Positions 1 to 8,085 of a stretch of DNA of 14,579 bases are shown here, piece by piece. The notes beneath the pieces were generated by a model. That model saw nothing but the letters and a program-made list of their open reading frames with translations. It had not been told where the DNA came from and did no database searches. The stretch lies in NCBI GenBank assembly GCA_009923795.1, contig RFSU01000033.1, positions 1 through 14,579 on the forward strand, in the 5' to 3' direction. Both the position numbers and the translations under genes were made by a program. Positions within the stretch are counted from its first letter, which is position 1. Each line of letters starts with the position of its first letter. Source of the DNA: Sphingomonadaceae bacterium. Its GTDB lineage: Bacteria; Pseudomonadota; Alphaproteobacteria; Sphingomonadales; Sphingomonadaceae.

Positions 1-1
1 C

Positions 2-238
2 CAGAGCTGGTATTATATTAGCCAGAATACCAATCGTACCTTCATGTACGACACGCCCACGATTACTGATCAGCGTGTGCTGACCGTTGTCTTTACGAAG
101 GCACTTAAGGTCGAACGCATCGCCAATTACGGTCAAAAAGATGGCCTGCTGTTTGATTTTAATTCCAACACGACACCATCCGGTGGCAAGGACCTTTCCA
201 TCGTTCGGCAAATGTTACGGATGGTCGGATCAACCTAA
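2..238 (+). CDS. bamE: Outer membrane protein assembly factor BamE (SmpA/OmlA family), C-terminal part
   Basis: The reading frame is open from the window edge and ends at TAA 236-238, giving the last 78 residues of a protein whose 5' end lies outside. The fragment begins at QSWYYISQ and continues through QRVLTVVF, IANYGQKDG and TTPSGGKDLS. This order of a WYYIS strand, a V-x-F strand and a final GGKDL segment is characteristic of the BamE/SmpA/OmlA fold. BamE is a small outer-membrane lipoprotein that supports the BAM complex in inserting beta-barrel proteins; the signal peptide and lipobox would be in the missing part. A strong hairpin follows 25 bases after the stop, so transcription probably ends there. 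The neighbouring hppA gene converges from the other side. The family call is confident; the symbol rests on homology by eye. Confidence 0.85.
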   Translation, partial: QSWYYISQNTNRTFMYDTPTITDQRVLTVVFTKALKVERIANYGQKDGLLFDFNSNTTPSGGKDLSIVRQMLRMVGST

Positions 239-262
239 ACGTCCTCTCATTTTAGGCCAAAT

Positions 263-298
263 AAAACCCCCCGGAAGTATCCACTTCCGGGGGGTTTT
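263..298. terminator. Bidirectional rho-independent terminator between bamE and hppA
   Basis: A perfect 16-bp inverted repeat (arms 263-278 and 283-298) encloses a four-base loop ATCC. The arms carry six C/G pairs flanked by four A/T pairs, so each strand reads a GC-rich stem followed by a run of U; on the plus strand TTTT is followed by CTTTTT to 305. It sits between two converging genes and can serve both. Confidence 0.95.
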
Positions 299-325
299 CT
301 TTTTCATAAGAATGCTCGCTTTGCC

Positions 326-2431
326 TTACGCCATATGGGCGAGGATCGCGATCAGGAGCAAGGCCACGATGTTCGTGATCTTGATCATCGGGTTCACGGC
401 CGGGCCAGCGGTGTCCTTATACGGATCCCCCACTGTGTCACCCGTTACAGCCGCCTTATGGGCTTCGCTGCCCTTGCCGCCATGATGGCCGTCTTCGATA
501 TATTTCTTCGCATTGTCCCAGGCACCACCGCCCGATGTCATCGACAAGGCGACGAAAAGGCCGCTGACGATCACACCCAGAAGAAGCGCACCCAGCGCCG
601 CGAAGCCATCTGCCTGACCGGCAATTGCCGTGATCAGGAAGTAAACGACAATCGGAGCCAGAACGGGCAGCAGCGACGGAATAATCATTTCCTTGATCGC
701 AGCCTTGGTGACGAGATCCACCGTGCGGGCATAATTGGGTCGGCTTGTGCCGGCCATAATGCCCTTATCATTGGCGAACTGATCCCGCACGTCCTTCACG
801 ACATCGCCGGCCGCACGGCCAACGGCTGTCATCCCCATTGCGCCGAACAAATAGGGGAGCAACGCCCCCAAGAGCAGGCCAACAATGACATAGGGATTTT
901 CAAGGCTGAAATTGACCGTGAGATCCGGGAAGAAGGTGCGCAGATCGTTGGTGTAGGCGGCAAACAGCACAAGTGCTGCAAGACCCGCCGACCCAATGGC
1001 ATAGCCCTTCGTCACGGCCTTGGTCGTGTTGCCAACGGCGTCCAGAGCGTCGGTCTTTTCACGAACCGAATCGTCCATACCGGCCATTTCGGCAATGCCA
1101 CCGGCATTGTCCGTCACGGGGCCATAAGCGTCGAGCGCGACGACCATACCGGCCACAGCCAGCATCGCCGTTGCCGCAAAGGCAATGCCGATCAGGCCCG
1201 CCAGCTGGTGCGCCACAATAATGCCCACGCAGATGACGATGGTTGGCAGAGCCGTTGCTTCAAGGCTGATCGCCAGACCCTGAATCACGTTCGTGCCATG
1301 TCCCGTTTCCGATGACTTGGCGATCGACCGCACCGGACGATAGCTCGTGCTGGTGTAATATTCGGTGATCCACACGATCAGACCGGTCACAACCAGACCC
1401 AGAAGCGAGCAATAGAACAGCGTGCGGCCGGTAAACCCGCCCGTGCCATCCAAATTCGCGCCGATCATCGTTTCCATGCCGCCGAGCGCATAATCGGTCG
1501 CGAACCAAATGGCCGGGATCGACAAGAGTGCAGTGACAAGAAAGCCCTTATACATAGCACCCATGATGCTGTTGGAGCTGCCCAGACGGACGAAATAGGT
1601 GCCGATGATGGATGTCAGCACGCAGACGCCACCGATCAGAAGCGGCAGGCTCATCAGCGGGAGGAGCATGTCGCCCGCGCCCTTCACCAGCAGCGCGATC
1701 AGAACCATCGTGGCCCCAACGGTCACAACATAGGTTTCGAACAAATCTGCAGCCATACCCGCGCAATCGCCGACATTGTCGCCGACATTGTCCGCGATCA
1801 CAGCTGGGTTGCGAGGATCATCCTCAGGGATGCCCGCTTCCACTTTGCCGACAAGGTCGGCTCCCACATCTGCGGCCTTGGTGAAAATACCACCGCCCAA
1901 ACGTGCGAAGATGGAAATCAGCGATGCGCCAAAGGCCAGAGCAACCAGCGCGTCGACAACCACACGGTCATCCGGCGCGAGGCCCTGAATGTTGACGAGA
2001 TAATAGAAGAACACAGCGATTGCGAGCAGTGCCAGACCAGCGACAAGCATGCCGGTGATTGCGCCTGCGCGGAACGCCATGGTCAGGCCAGCCTGAAGCC
2101 CGGTCTGCGCCGCGGCCGCCGTGCGGACGTTCGCGCGAACCGAAATATTCATGCCGATATAGCCCGCAACGCCGGACAAAATGGCCCCAATCAAGAACCC
2201 GACAGCAGAGGTCGTGCCCAGAAAGAAAAAGACCAAAGCGGCAACAACCACGCCAACCATGGCGATGGTGCGATATTGGCGGCCCAGATAGGCTTGTGCG
2301 CCTTCTTGGATCGCGCCTGCGATTTCTTGCATTTTTTCATTGCCCGCGGATGCGCTGAGCACCTGCCTGCTCGTGACGAAACCGTACACGATGGCAAGCA
2401 AACCAAATGCGATTGCCAATTGAATGATCAT
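326..2431 (-). CDS. hppA: K+-independent H+-translocating membrane pyrophosphatase
   Basis: This 701-residue polytopic protein hydrolyses cytoplasmic pyrophosphate and uses the energy to pump protons across the inner membrane. The length matches the family, and about 16 hydrophobic segments can be counted. The pyrophosphate and magnesium site is visible as DVGADLVGKVEAG (188-200) and as DPRNPAVIADN (205-215), which runs on into VGDNVGD. Near the C-terminus are DNAKKYIE and GDTVGDPYKDTAGP. At 467-472 the motif reads GNTTKA. In this family a lysine here (K471) marks the potassium-independent, proton-pumping subfamily, whereas potassium-dependent enzymes have alanine. The start at 2431 is preceded by a purine-rich GGAAGGGGGG tract about nine bases upstream. 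thiL lies 120 bp upstream on the same strand, so co-transcription is possible but the gap also allows a separate promoter. Confidence 0.96.
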   Translation of the reverse strand: MIIQLAIAFGLLAIVYGFVTSRQVLSASAGNEKMQEIAGAIQEGAQAYLGRQYRTIAMVGVVVAALVFFFLGTTSAVGFLIGAILSGVAGYIGMNISVRANVRTAAAAQTGLQAGLTMAFRAGAITGMLVAGLALLAIAVFFYYLVNIQGLAPDDRVVVDALVALAFGASLISIFARLGGGIFTKAADVGADLVGKVEAGIPEDDPRNPAVIADNVGDNVGDCAGMAADLFETYVVTVGATMVLIALLVKGAGDMLLPLMSLPLLIGGVCVLTSIIGTYFVRLGSSNSIMGAMYKGFLVTALLSIPAIWFATDYALGGMETMIGANLDGTGGFTGRTLFYCSLLGLVVTGLIVWITEYYTSTSYRPVRSIAKSSETGHGTNVIQGLAISLEATALPTIVICVGIIVAHQLAGLIGIAFAATAMLAVAGMVVALDAYGPVTDNAGGIAEMAGMDDSVREKTDALDAVGNTTKAVTKGYAIGSAGLAALVLFAAYTNDLRTFFPDLTVNFSLENPYVIVGLLLGALLPYLFGAMGMTAVGRAAGDVVKDVRDQFANDKGIMAGTSRPNYARTVDLVTKAAIKEMIIPSLLPVLAPIVVYFLITAIAGQADGFAALGALLLGVIVSGLFVALSMTSGGGAWDNAKKYIEDGHHGGKGSEAHKAAVTGDTVGDPYKDTAGPAVNPMIKITNIVALLLIAILAHMA

Positions 2432-2551
2432 CAGGGTTTTCCCCCCTTCCCAAACGAGTTATCGACCGGTTGTGGCACTTTGCAGCGACCACCCCCCCGG
2501 CACGGCGCGTGATATGAAGCCTCCGAGTCGCGATGGCAAGCCTTGGCGCGC

Positions 2552-3463
2552 CTATCCCTGATGAAGCCAACCCAGCTTGGCGGGCAGAGCAATCTCTATG
2601 CCCGCATCATAGAGGCGAAGGCCCGCCCCGTCTGTCAGTCGGCCAATCGCCGTTGCAGGCGGCAAATCTGGCGGCAAGTCACCCGATGCCGAAAAGAGCA
2701 GCGCATAATCATCGCCGGCCGTCGCCGCGCGCAAACGGGCCGCGCGATCTTCCCCGAACAGGCGGGCGGCGTCCGACAAAGGAAGGGCATCCAAATTGAT
2801 TGCGACGCCCGCGCCACTCGCCAAGCCAAGCCGTTGGGCGTCAATCAGCAGCCCGTCGGACACATCCATCATCGCGTGCACATGCGGCGCAAAAGCGCGT
2901 CCTTCCGCCAAAAGAGGATGGGGGCGCGTATAGGCCGCCCGCAATTTGTCCGGCCCCGCTAGCTTCCCTTGGGCAATGGCAAGGCCAAGGCCAGCGTCGC
3001 CAATCACGCCGACGACATAGAGCGTATCTCCCACACGCCCACCGCTGCGTGCCGGCACAGGGCCAGAGGCGCGCCCCAAAGCTGTCAGGCCAAATGCGCG
3101 TGGCGCGCCCTTGGGCATGGCGACGGTATCACCTCCCAAAAGCGGCACATCCCAATGGGCAAGCGCAATGCCCAGCCCGTCGACAAATTGGGCATTCCAC
3201 GCTGCATCCGCGGTCAGTCCCGCGCCTGTCAGCACCCCAAGGGGCACAGCGCCTTTGGCCGCCAGATCGGAGAGATTCACCGCCACCAATTTCCAGGCAA
3301 TATCGTGCGGGCTGTCGGTGGGGAGAAAATGCACGCCTTCGACAATCATGTCATGCGTCAGCACAAGATCCCCCAGCACAGCCGCATCATCGGTCAAACC
3401 CCGCGCCGCAGGGGTCGTCGCAATGGCTTTTAATGCCGCGATAAAATCGGTTTCGAGTGCCAT
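2552..3463 (-). CDS. thiL: Thiamine-phosphate kinase ThiL
   Basis: ThiL phosphorylates thiamine monophosphate with ATP to give thiamine pyrophosphate, the last step of cofactor synthesis, in the cytoplasm. The 303-residue product shows the family landmarks in order: DDAAVL (25-30), LTHDMIVEGVHF (35-46), VNLSDLAAKGAVP (62-74), GGDTVAM (110-116), DVSDGLLID (200-208) and GDDYALLF (250-257). These Asp-rich segments form the metal and nucleotide site at the dimer interface. The frame stays open upstream to 3547, but the start at 3463 is preferred. It has GGGAGAAAGA just before it, and the extra 28 residues would be low-complexity and would overlap the divergent dehydrogenase gene. The N-terminus is short, beginning MALETDF, compared with the E. 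coli enzyme. In many bacteria thiL follows nusB; here it does not. Confidence 0.93.
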   Translation of the reverse strand: MALETDFIAALKAIATTPAARGLTDDAAVLGDLVLTHDMIVEGVHFLPTDSPHDIAWKLVAVNLSDLAAKGAVPLGVLTGAGLTADAAWNAQFVDGLGIALAHWDVPLLGGDTVAMPKGAPRAFGLTALGRASGPVPARSGGRVGDTLYVVGVIGDAGLGLAIAQGKLAGPDKLRAAYTRPHPLLAEGRAFAPHVHAMMDVSDGLLIDAQRLGLASGAGVAINLDALPLSDAARLFGEDRAARLRAATAGDDYALLFSASGDLPPDLPPATAIGRLTDGAGLRLYDAGIEIALPAKLGWLHQG

Positions 3464-3528
3464 TCTTTCTCCCGGCCCTTGATTAGACCAAGGCTTAACC
3501 GCAAAAGGCGGGAAAAGGGAGGATGGAA

Positions 3529-4326
3529 ATGACCATGCGCAAAGCAATCTTTATCACCGGGGGAGCATCCGGCATCGGGCGGGCTGTTGCCATTCATTTT
3601 GGGGCCAAGGGCTGGTTCGTTGGCTTGGCCGACATCGACCGCAAGGGCATGGAGCAGACGGCGGCGATGCTGCCCGCCGGGCAAACCGCCCTTTATGATC
3701 TGGATGTGCGTGATGGCGATCAGTGGAAGGCCGCGCTGGCATCCTTCTGGGTCGATGGCGGCAATCGACTGGACGTGATGTTCAACAATGCCGGTATCGG
3801 CAAGGGCGGCCCCTTTGCCGATGTGTCGTCCGCCGATCATGACCTGATGTTAGATGTTAATTTAAAGGGCGTCGTGCGCGGTGCCGAAGCCGCCTATCCC
3901 TATCTTGCGAAAACGCCCGGCTCTTGCCTGCTCAACACCTGCTCGGCGGCGGGCCTTTATGGGTCAGGCGGCCTTGCCGTATATGCGGCGACCAAATTTG
4001 GCGTGCGCGGGTTGACCGAAGCACTCGACATTGAATGGGCACCCCAAGGCATCAAGGTGCGCAGCCTTATGCCGAGCTTCATCGACACGCCCATTCTCGA
4101 TAGCATTTCGTCCGGGTCAAACCGGCCACCGCGCGAAACATTGATTGAGGCGGGCTTTGAGATTTCGCCCGTGGAACTCGTGGCCCAAGCCGCGTGGGAT
4201 GCGGTGGAGAGCAAGAAGGTGCATACGTTGGTCGGCAAGACGGCGCGCCAATTGGCAACGCTCGCCCGCTTCTTGCCGGGCATGATCCGCAACCGTGCCA
4301 AACGGTTGCAGGACACGGGCCTCTAA
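3529..4326 (+). CDS. Short-chain dehydrogenase/reductase (SDR) family oxidoreductase
   Basis: A 265-residue classical SDR with an NAD(P)-binding Rossmann fold. Visible motifs are TGGASGIG (10-17) for dinucleotide binding, NNAG (86-89), the structural asparagine in DVNLKG (N111), and the catalytic set Ser139, Tyr152 and Lys156 in the expected S-x12-Y-x3-K spacing. An acidic residue ends the second strand (GLADID), which usually favours NAD over NADP, but this is only a hint. Substrate cannot be told from sequence. Three in-frame ATGs occur at 3523, 3529 and 3535. The ribosome site AGGGAGG (3516-3522) touches the first, lies six bases before the second and twelve before the third, so 3529 is chosen. 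The gene diverges from thiL with about 65 bp between, and its stop codon overlaps that of the converging quinone oxidoreductase. Confidence 0.9.
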   Translation: MTMRKAIFITGGASGIGRAVAIHFGAKGWFVGLADIDRKGMEQTAAMLPAGQTALYDLDVRDGDQWKAALASFWVDGGNRLDVMFNNAGIGKGGPFADVSSADHDLMLDVNLKGVVRGAEAAYPYLAKTPGSCLLNTCSAAGLYGSGGLAVYAATKFGVRGLTEALDIEWAPQGIKVRSLMPSFIDTPILDSISSGSNRPPRETLIEAGFEISPVELVAQAAWDAVESKKVHTLVGKTARQLATLARFLPGMIRNRAKRLQDTGL

Positions 4327-5318
4327 GGGATCAGCACAATCTTGCCGATATGCGCGCCCGCTTCCATGCGGGCATGGGCCGCGGCAGCCTGAGCCAATGG
4401 GAAGCTTTGGTCCATCACGGGCCGAAGCTTGCCCGCACCGACCAGCGGCCAGACTTTGTGCAGCACGTCTGCAGCAAGCTTTGCCTTAAAGTCGAGCGGA
4501 CGGGCGCGCAGCGTTGATCCTGTCAGGGTCTGGCGGCGCACCATAAGGGCAGCAATATTGATTTCAGCGGTCATGCCGCGCTGCACCGCAATCGTCACAT
4601 GCCGCCCATCTTCGGCCAAACAGGCCATGTTGCGCGGCACATAATCTCCGCCCACCATATCGAGAATAAGATTGACGCCCTTCCCGCCGGTCAAGGATTG
4701 GACGGCGGCCGCGAAATCATCGGCGGCATAGTTAATCGCATGGTCCGCGCCCAGCGCGCGGGCGGCGGCGCATTTGTCCTCCGAACCGCAGGTGACGATG
4801 ACGGTGAGGCCGAAAAGCTTGCACAGCGCAATCGCCATTGTGCCAATGCCGCTTGTGCCGCCATGGATCAAGATTGTCTCGCCCGCTTTGGCCTGTCCGC
4901 GATCAAAGACATTGCTCCACACAGTGAACAAGGTTTCGGGAAGGGCCGCGGCTTCGATCAGCGACAGGCCGTCGGGCACGGGGAGGCATTGGCCAATGGG
5001 GGCGGTGCAATATTGGGCATAGCCGCCACCTGCGACCAAGGCGCAAACAGGATCCCCAATGCGTGCGGCATCAACGCCATCGCCCACGCCCACAATTTCC
5101 CCTGCGACTTCAAGTCCCGGGATCGTTGGCGCGCCCGGTGGCGGCGGGTACATGCCGCGACGTTGCAATATGTCTGGGCGATTGACGCCGGCGGCGGCAA
5201 CACGGATCAACACCTCGCCTGCACCCGGCTGCGGGATAGGGCGCTCTACGGCGCACAACACGTCTGGGCCACCCGCTTCTGCTGGGTCGATACAGATCAT
5301 TTGGGGGGCTTGGCTCAT
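4323..5318 (-). CDS. NAD(P)H-quinone oxidoreductase, zinc-free MDR family (PIG3/QOR type)
   Basis: A 331-residue medium-chain dehydrogenase/reductase. The N-terminal catalytic domain carries GVNRPDILQRRGMYPPPPGA (44-63), typical of the PIG3-like quinone oxidoreductases, and PGLEVAGEIVGVG (67-79). The second domain is a Rossmann fold with the NADPH-binding GGTSGIG (153-159). The cysteine and histidine ligands for catalytic and structural zinc found in alcohol dehydrogenases are not evident. Members reduce quinones with NADPH in the cytoplasm and are linked to redox stress; the true substrate here is unknown. The start at 5318 has AGGAG eight bases upstream on the minus strand. The gene ends with TAG at 4323-4325, sharing bases with the TAA of the converging dehydrogenase gene, and no hairpin terminator separates the two. 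Confidence 0.92.
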   Translation of the reverse strand: MSQAPQMICIDPAEAGGPDVLCAVERPIPQPGAGEVLIRVAAAGVNRPDILQRRGMYPPPPGAPTIPGLEVAGEIVGVGDGVDAARIGDPVCALVAGGGYAQYCTAPIGQCLPVPDGLSLIEAAALPETLFTVWSNVFDRGQAKAGETILIHGGTSGIGTMAIALCKLFGLTVIVTCGSEDKCAAARALGADHAINYAADDFAAAVQSLTGGKGVNLILDMVGGDYVPRNMACLAEDGRHVTIAVQRGMTAEINIAALMVRRQTLTGSTLRARPLDFKAKLAADVLHKVWPLVGAGKLRPVMDQSFPLAQAAAAHARMEAGAHIGKIVLIP

Positions 5319-5398
5319 GTCATCATCTCCTGAACGCCCTGTTTAGGGAGACTAGGTTCGGCCGGTCAATGAGGATCAATTTCTGGCGTGCCCCCCGC

Positions 5399-5427
5399 TT
5401 GACTCACAGGCAAATTCGCACGACCTT
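5399..5427 (+). promoter_or_regulatory. Possible promoter of the DUF1192 gene that would give a leaderless mRNA
   Basis: TTGACT at 5399-5404 resembles a -35 box and begins exactly 35 bases before the A of the ATG at 5434. The matching -10 position (5422-5427, GACCTT) is a poor match. No Shine-Dalgarno sequence precedes the ATG, which fits transcription starting at or next to the start codon. The -35 match and the spacing are seen; the promoter itself is inferred. Confidence 0.35.
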
Positions 5428-5433
5428 CGGCAC

Positions 5434-5631
5434 ATGGATTTGGACGACCTTTTAGCGAAAAAGCCGGATGATCCCTTGGCGCAGCTCTTGCGGCAGGATC
5501 TTGATCCTTTGTCGGTGGAAGAGTTGCACGCCCGCCAGGCCGCGCTTGAGGCAGAGATTGACCGGATTCAGGGAAAATTGCGCAGCGCCGTTAACGTCAG
5601 GGCAAATGCCGATGCCCTGTTTAAGTCGTGA
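5434..5631 (+). CDS. DUF1192 family small protein
   Basis: A 65-residue acidic protein matching the alphaproteobacterial DUF1192 family. It has an N-terminal MDLDDLLAKK segment, the DDPLAQLLRQDLDPLSVEEL block (12-31), a heptad-like helix through EAEIDRIQGKL that could form a coiled coil, and the usual ADALFK ending. Function is not established. No signal peptide or membrane segment is visible, so it is probably cytosolic. There is no Shine-Dalgarno sequence before the ATG, which suggests leaderless translation. clpA follows 67 bp downstream on the same strand, with its own strong ribosome site, so the two may share a transcript. The small size and lack of ribosome site lower certainty slightly, but the family resemblance makes it a real gene. 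Confidence 0.88.
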   Translation: MDLDDLLAKKPDDPLAQLLRQDLDPLSVEELHARQAALEAEIDRIQGKLRSAVNVRANADALFKS

Positions 5632-5698
5632 CTGTTTTCGCATTGGGCTTGATCTCGGGGCGGCCGCACCCGACATTGTGGATATAAGGAGCTTTTAA

Positions 5699-8020
5699 AT
5701 GCCGTCTTTCGCGCGTGAACTTGAAGCCACACTCCACAATGCGTTGGGGGCTGCCGCCAGCCGCAAACATGAATATGCGACCTTGGAGCATCTTTTGCTG
5801 GCGCTGATTGATGATGATCACGCCTCTAAGGTGATGGTCGCTTGCGGCGTTGAGACGGGCGATTTGCGCGATGCGGTGGCGCATTATCTGGATACAGAAC
5901 TGGAATCGCTGCGGCTCGAAGGAGACTCAGATCCCTCCCCCACCAGCGGGTTTCAACGCGTCGTTCAGCGCGCGATTTTGCACGTGCAATCTTCGGGCCG
6001 GGATGAAGTGACGGGGGCCAATGTCCTTGTCGCCCTGTTCTCAGAGCGGGAAAGCTATGCCGTCTATTTCTTGCAGCAACAGGATATGAGCCGCCTCGAT
6101 GCCGTCAGCTATATCAGCCACGGTGTCGGCAAAGCGGGTGAAACGGGCGAAGCAAAGAAGGTCGAAGGCACCGAAGACCGCGAGGAAAAGAAGCAATCTG
6201 GGGATGCCAAGGGCAAGCCGGAATCCGCGCTCAAGCAGTTCTGCGTCGATCTCAATGAAAAGGCGAAGATCGGCAAGGTCGATCCGCTGATCGGGCGCGG
6301 GCCAGAAGTCGACCGGACCGTGCAGATTCTCTGCCGCCGGTCGAAGAATAATCCGCTTTATGTTGGCGAACCTGGCGTCGGTAAAACCGCAATTGCCGAA
6401 GGACTGGCGCGCAAGATCATCGAAGGCGATGTGCCCGATGTCTTGAAAGATGCCGTTATCTATTCGCTGGATATGGGCGCGCTGCTGGCGGGCACGCGCT
6501 ATCGCGGCGATTTTGAAGAGCGGCTAAAGGCTGTCGTCAATGAGCTGGAAAAACTGCCCCATGCGGTTCTCTTCATTGATGAAATCCACACAGTCATTGG
6601 CGCTGGCGCGACCTCAGGTGGGGCGATGGATGCGTCGAACTTGTTGAAGCCCGCACTGTCGGGCGGTGCAATCCGGTGCATCGGTTCCACCACCTACAAG
6701 GAATTCCGCAACCATTTTGAAAAGGATCGCGCCCTGCTGCGTCGCTTCCAAAAGATTGATGTGAATGAGCCGTCGATTGAGGACACGATCAAGATCCTGG
6801 CCGGATTGCGCTCCGCCTTTGAGGAGCATCACAAGGTCAAATATACGCCCGATGCGATCAAATCGGCGGTCGAACTGTCGGCGCGCTATATTAATGATCG
6901 TAAGCTGCCCGATAAGGCCATCGATGTGATTGATGAGGTTGGGGCGATGCAGATGCTCGTTGCCCCCAATCGGCGGAAAAAGACGATCACCTCCAAGGAA
7001 ATTGAGCAGGTGATTGCGACCATGGCGCGCATCCCACCCAAATCCGTTTCAAGCGATGATAAGAAGACGCTGGAAACGCTGGAGGCAGATCTGAAGCGCT
7101 TGGTGTTTGGGCAGGATGTGGCGATTGAAGTCCTGTCCGGCGCGATCAAGCTTAGCCGTGCGGGTCTACGCGATGCTGAAAAGCCCATTGGCAATTATCT
7201 CTTTTCCGGCCCCACGGGCGTCGGCAAAACTGAAGTTGCGCGTCAATTGGCCAGCCTGCTTGGCATTCCGCTGCAACGCTTTGACATGTCCGAATATATG
7301 GAACGCCATTCTGTCAGCCGCCTGATTGGCGCGCCGCCGGGCTATGTGGGTTATGATCAGGGCGGCCTTTTGACCGACGCCATTGATCAGCAGCCGCATT
7401 GTGTGCTCTTGCTCGATGAGATTGAAAAGGCGCATCCCGATCTGTTCAACATCTTGTTGCAGGTCATGGATAATGGCCGCCTGACCGATCATCACGGCAA
7501 GACGGTCGACTTCCGCAATGTCATCCTGATCATGACGACCAATGCGGGCGCATCGGATATGGCGCGCGATGGCATTGGCTTTGGCAATATCAGCCGGGAA
7601 GATGCGGGCGAGGAAGCGGTGAAGAAGATGTTTACCCCGGAATTCCGCAACCGCCTCGATGCGATTGTGCCCTTTGCCTATCTGCCGCCGCAGGTGGTGG
7701 CGCGCGTGGTTGATAAGTTCATCTTGCAGCTGGAGCTGCAACTGGCTGACCGCGATGTGCACATCAAGCTCGACAGCGAGTCCAAGGAATGGCTGACCGA
7801 GCGGGGCTATGACAAGCTTTATGGCGCACGACCCATGGGCCGTTTGATCCAAGAAAAGATCAAGCAACCGCTCGCCGAAGAGCTGCTGTTCGGCAAGCTG
7901 GTCAATGGCGGCGAAGTCAGTGTCCGGCTGAAGGACAATGCACTGGCGTTTGAAATTGTGCCGGCGGCTCCCAAAAAGGGCAAGAAGGGCGGAAAAGCAG
8001 GGGCACGGGCCAAGGCTTGA
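5699..8020 (+). CDS. clpA: ATP-dependent Clp protease ATP-binding subunit ClpA
   Basis: ClpA is the hexameric AAA+ unfoldase that feeds substrates, including N-degron proteins brought by ClpS, into the ClpP protease chamber. The 773-residue product has the Clp N-domain repeats (about 1-145), a charged linker (about 146-178), then two ATPase modules. D1 carries Walker A GEPGVGKT (223-230) and Walker B LFIDEIH (291-297). D2 carries Walker A GPTGVGKT (504-511) and Walker B VLLLDEIEK (569-577). IGFG at 626-629 is the loop that docks on ClpP, and no ClpB-type middle coiled coil is present, so this is ClpA rather than ClpB or ClpC. The C-terminus ends in a Lys/Gly/Ala-rich tail. AAGGAG lies eight bases before the ATG. 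A clpS gene, often adjacent, is not in this window. Confidence 0.97.
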   Translation: MPSFARELEATLHNALGAAASRKHEYATLEHLLLALIDDDHASKVMVACGVETGDLRDAVAHYLDTELESLRLEGDSDPSPTSGFQRVVQRAILHVQSSGRDEVTGANVLVALFSERESYAVYFLQQQDMSRLDAVSYISHGVGKAGETGEAKKVEGTEDREEKKQSGDAKGKPESALKQFCVDLNEKAKIGKVDPLIGRGPEVDRTVQILCRRSKNNPLYVGEPGVGKTAIAEGLARKIIEGDVPDVLKDAVIYSLDMGALLAGTRYRGDFEERLKAVVNELEKLPHAVLFIDEIHTVIGAGATSGGAMDASNLLKPALSGGAIRCIGSTTYKEFRNHFEKDRALLRRFQKIDVNEPSIEDTIKILAGLRSAFEEHHKVKYTPDAIKSAVELSARYINDRKLPDKAIDVIDEVGAMQMLVAPNRRKKTITSKEIEQVIATMARIPPKSVSSDDKKTLETLEADLKRLVFGQDVAIEVLSGAIKLSRAGLRDAEKPIGNYLFSGPTGVGKTEVARQLASLLGIPLQRFDMSEYMERHSVSRLIGAPPGYVGYDQGGLLTDAIDQQPHCVLLLDEIEKAHPDLFNILLQVMDNGRLTDHHGKTVDFRNVILIMTTNAGASDMARDGIGFGNISREDAGEEAVKKMFTPEFRNRLDAIVPFAYLPPQVVARVVDKFILQLELQLADRDVHIKLDSESKEWLTERGYDKLYGARPMGRLIQEKIKQPLAEELLFGKLVNGGEVSVRLKDNALAFEIVPAAPKKGKKGGKAGARAKA

Positions 8021-8043
8021 TCGACAGCTGAGAGCCAAGATAA

Positions 8044-8070
8044 AAAGGGGCGGCCTTGTGCCGCCCCTTT
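8044..8070. terminator. Bidirectional terminator between clpA and the NTF2-like gene
   Basis: An 11-bp perfect stem (8044-8054 with 8060-8070) encloses the loop CTTGT. The plus-strand copy ends in only TTT before CTGTG, while the minus-strand copy runs into five U residues, so it should work better for the minus-strand gene. It lies between two converging genes. Confidence 0.88.
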
Positions 8071-8085
8071 CTGTGTCTGCTCGGC

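Noticed and set aside
335..1315. A 326-codon open frame on the plus strand opposite hppA
   Set aside because: It lies wholly inside the strongly conserved pyrophosphatase gene, and its translation is rich in Arg, His, Gln and Cys with no family resemblance. It is a by-product of codon bias.
3477..3493. Inverted repeat CCTTG/CAAGG between thiL and the dehydrogenase gene
   Set aside because: Only five-base arms with a seven-base spacer; this is expected by chance at this length and no promoter boxes are aligned with it.
3464..3547. Longer N-terminus for ThiL starting at 3547
   Set aside because: It would overlap the divergent dehydrogenase gene, adds 28 residues not typical of the family, and ignores the good ribosome site before 3463.
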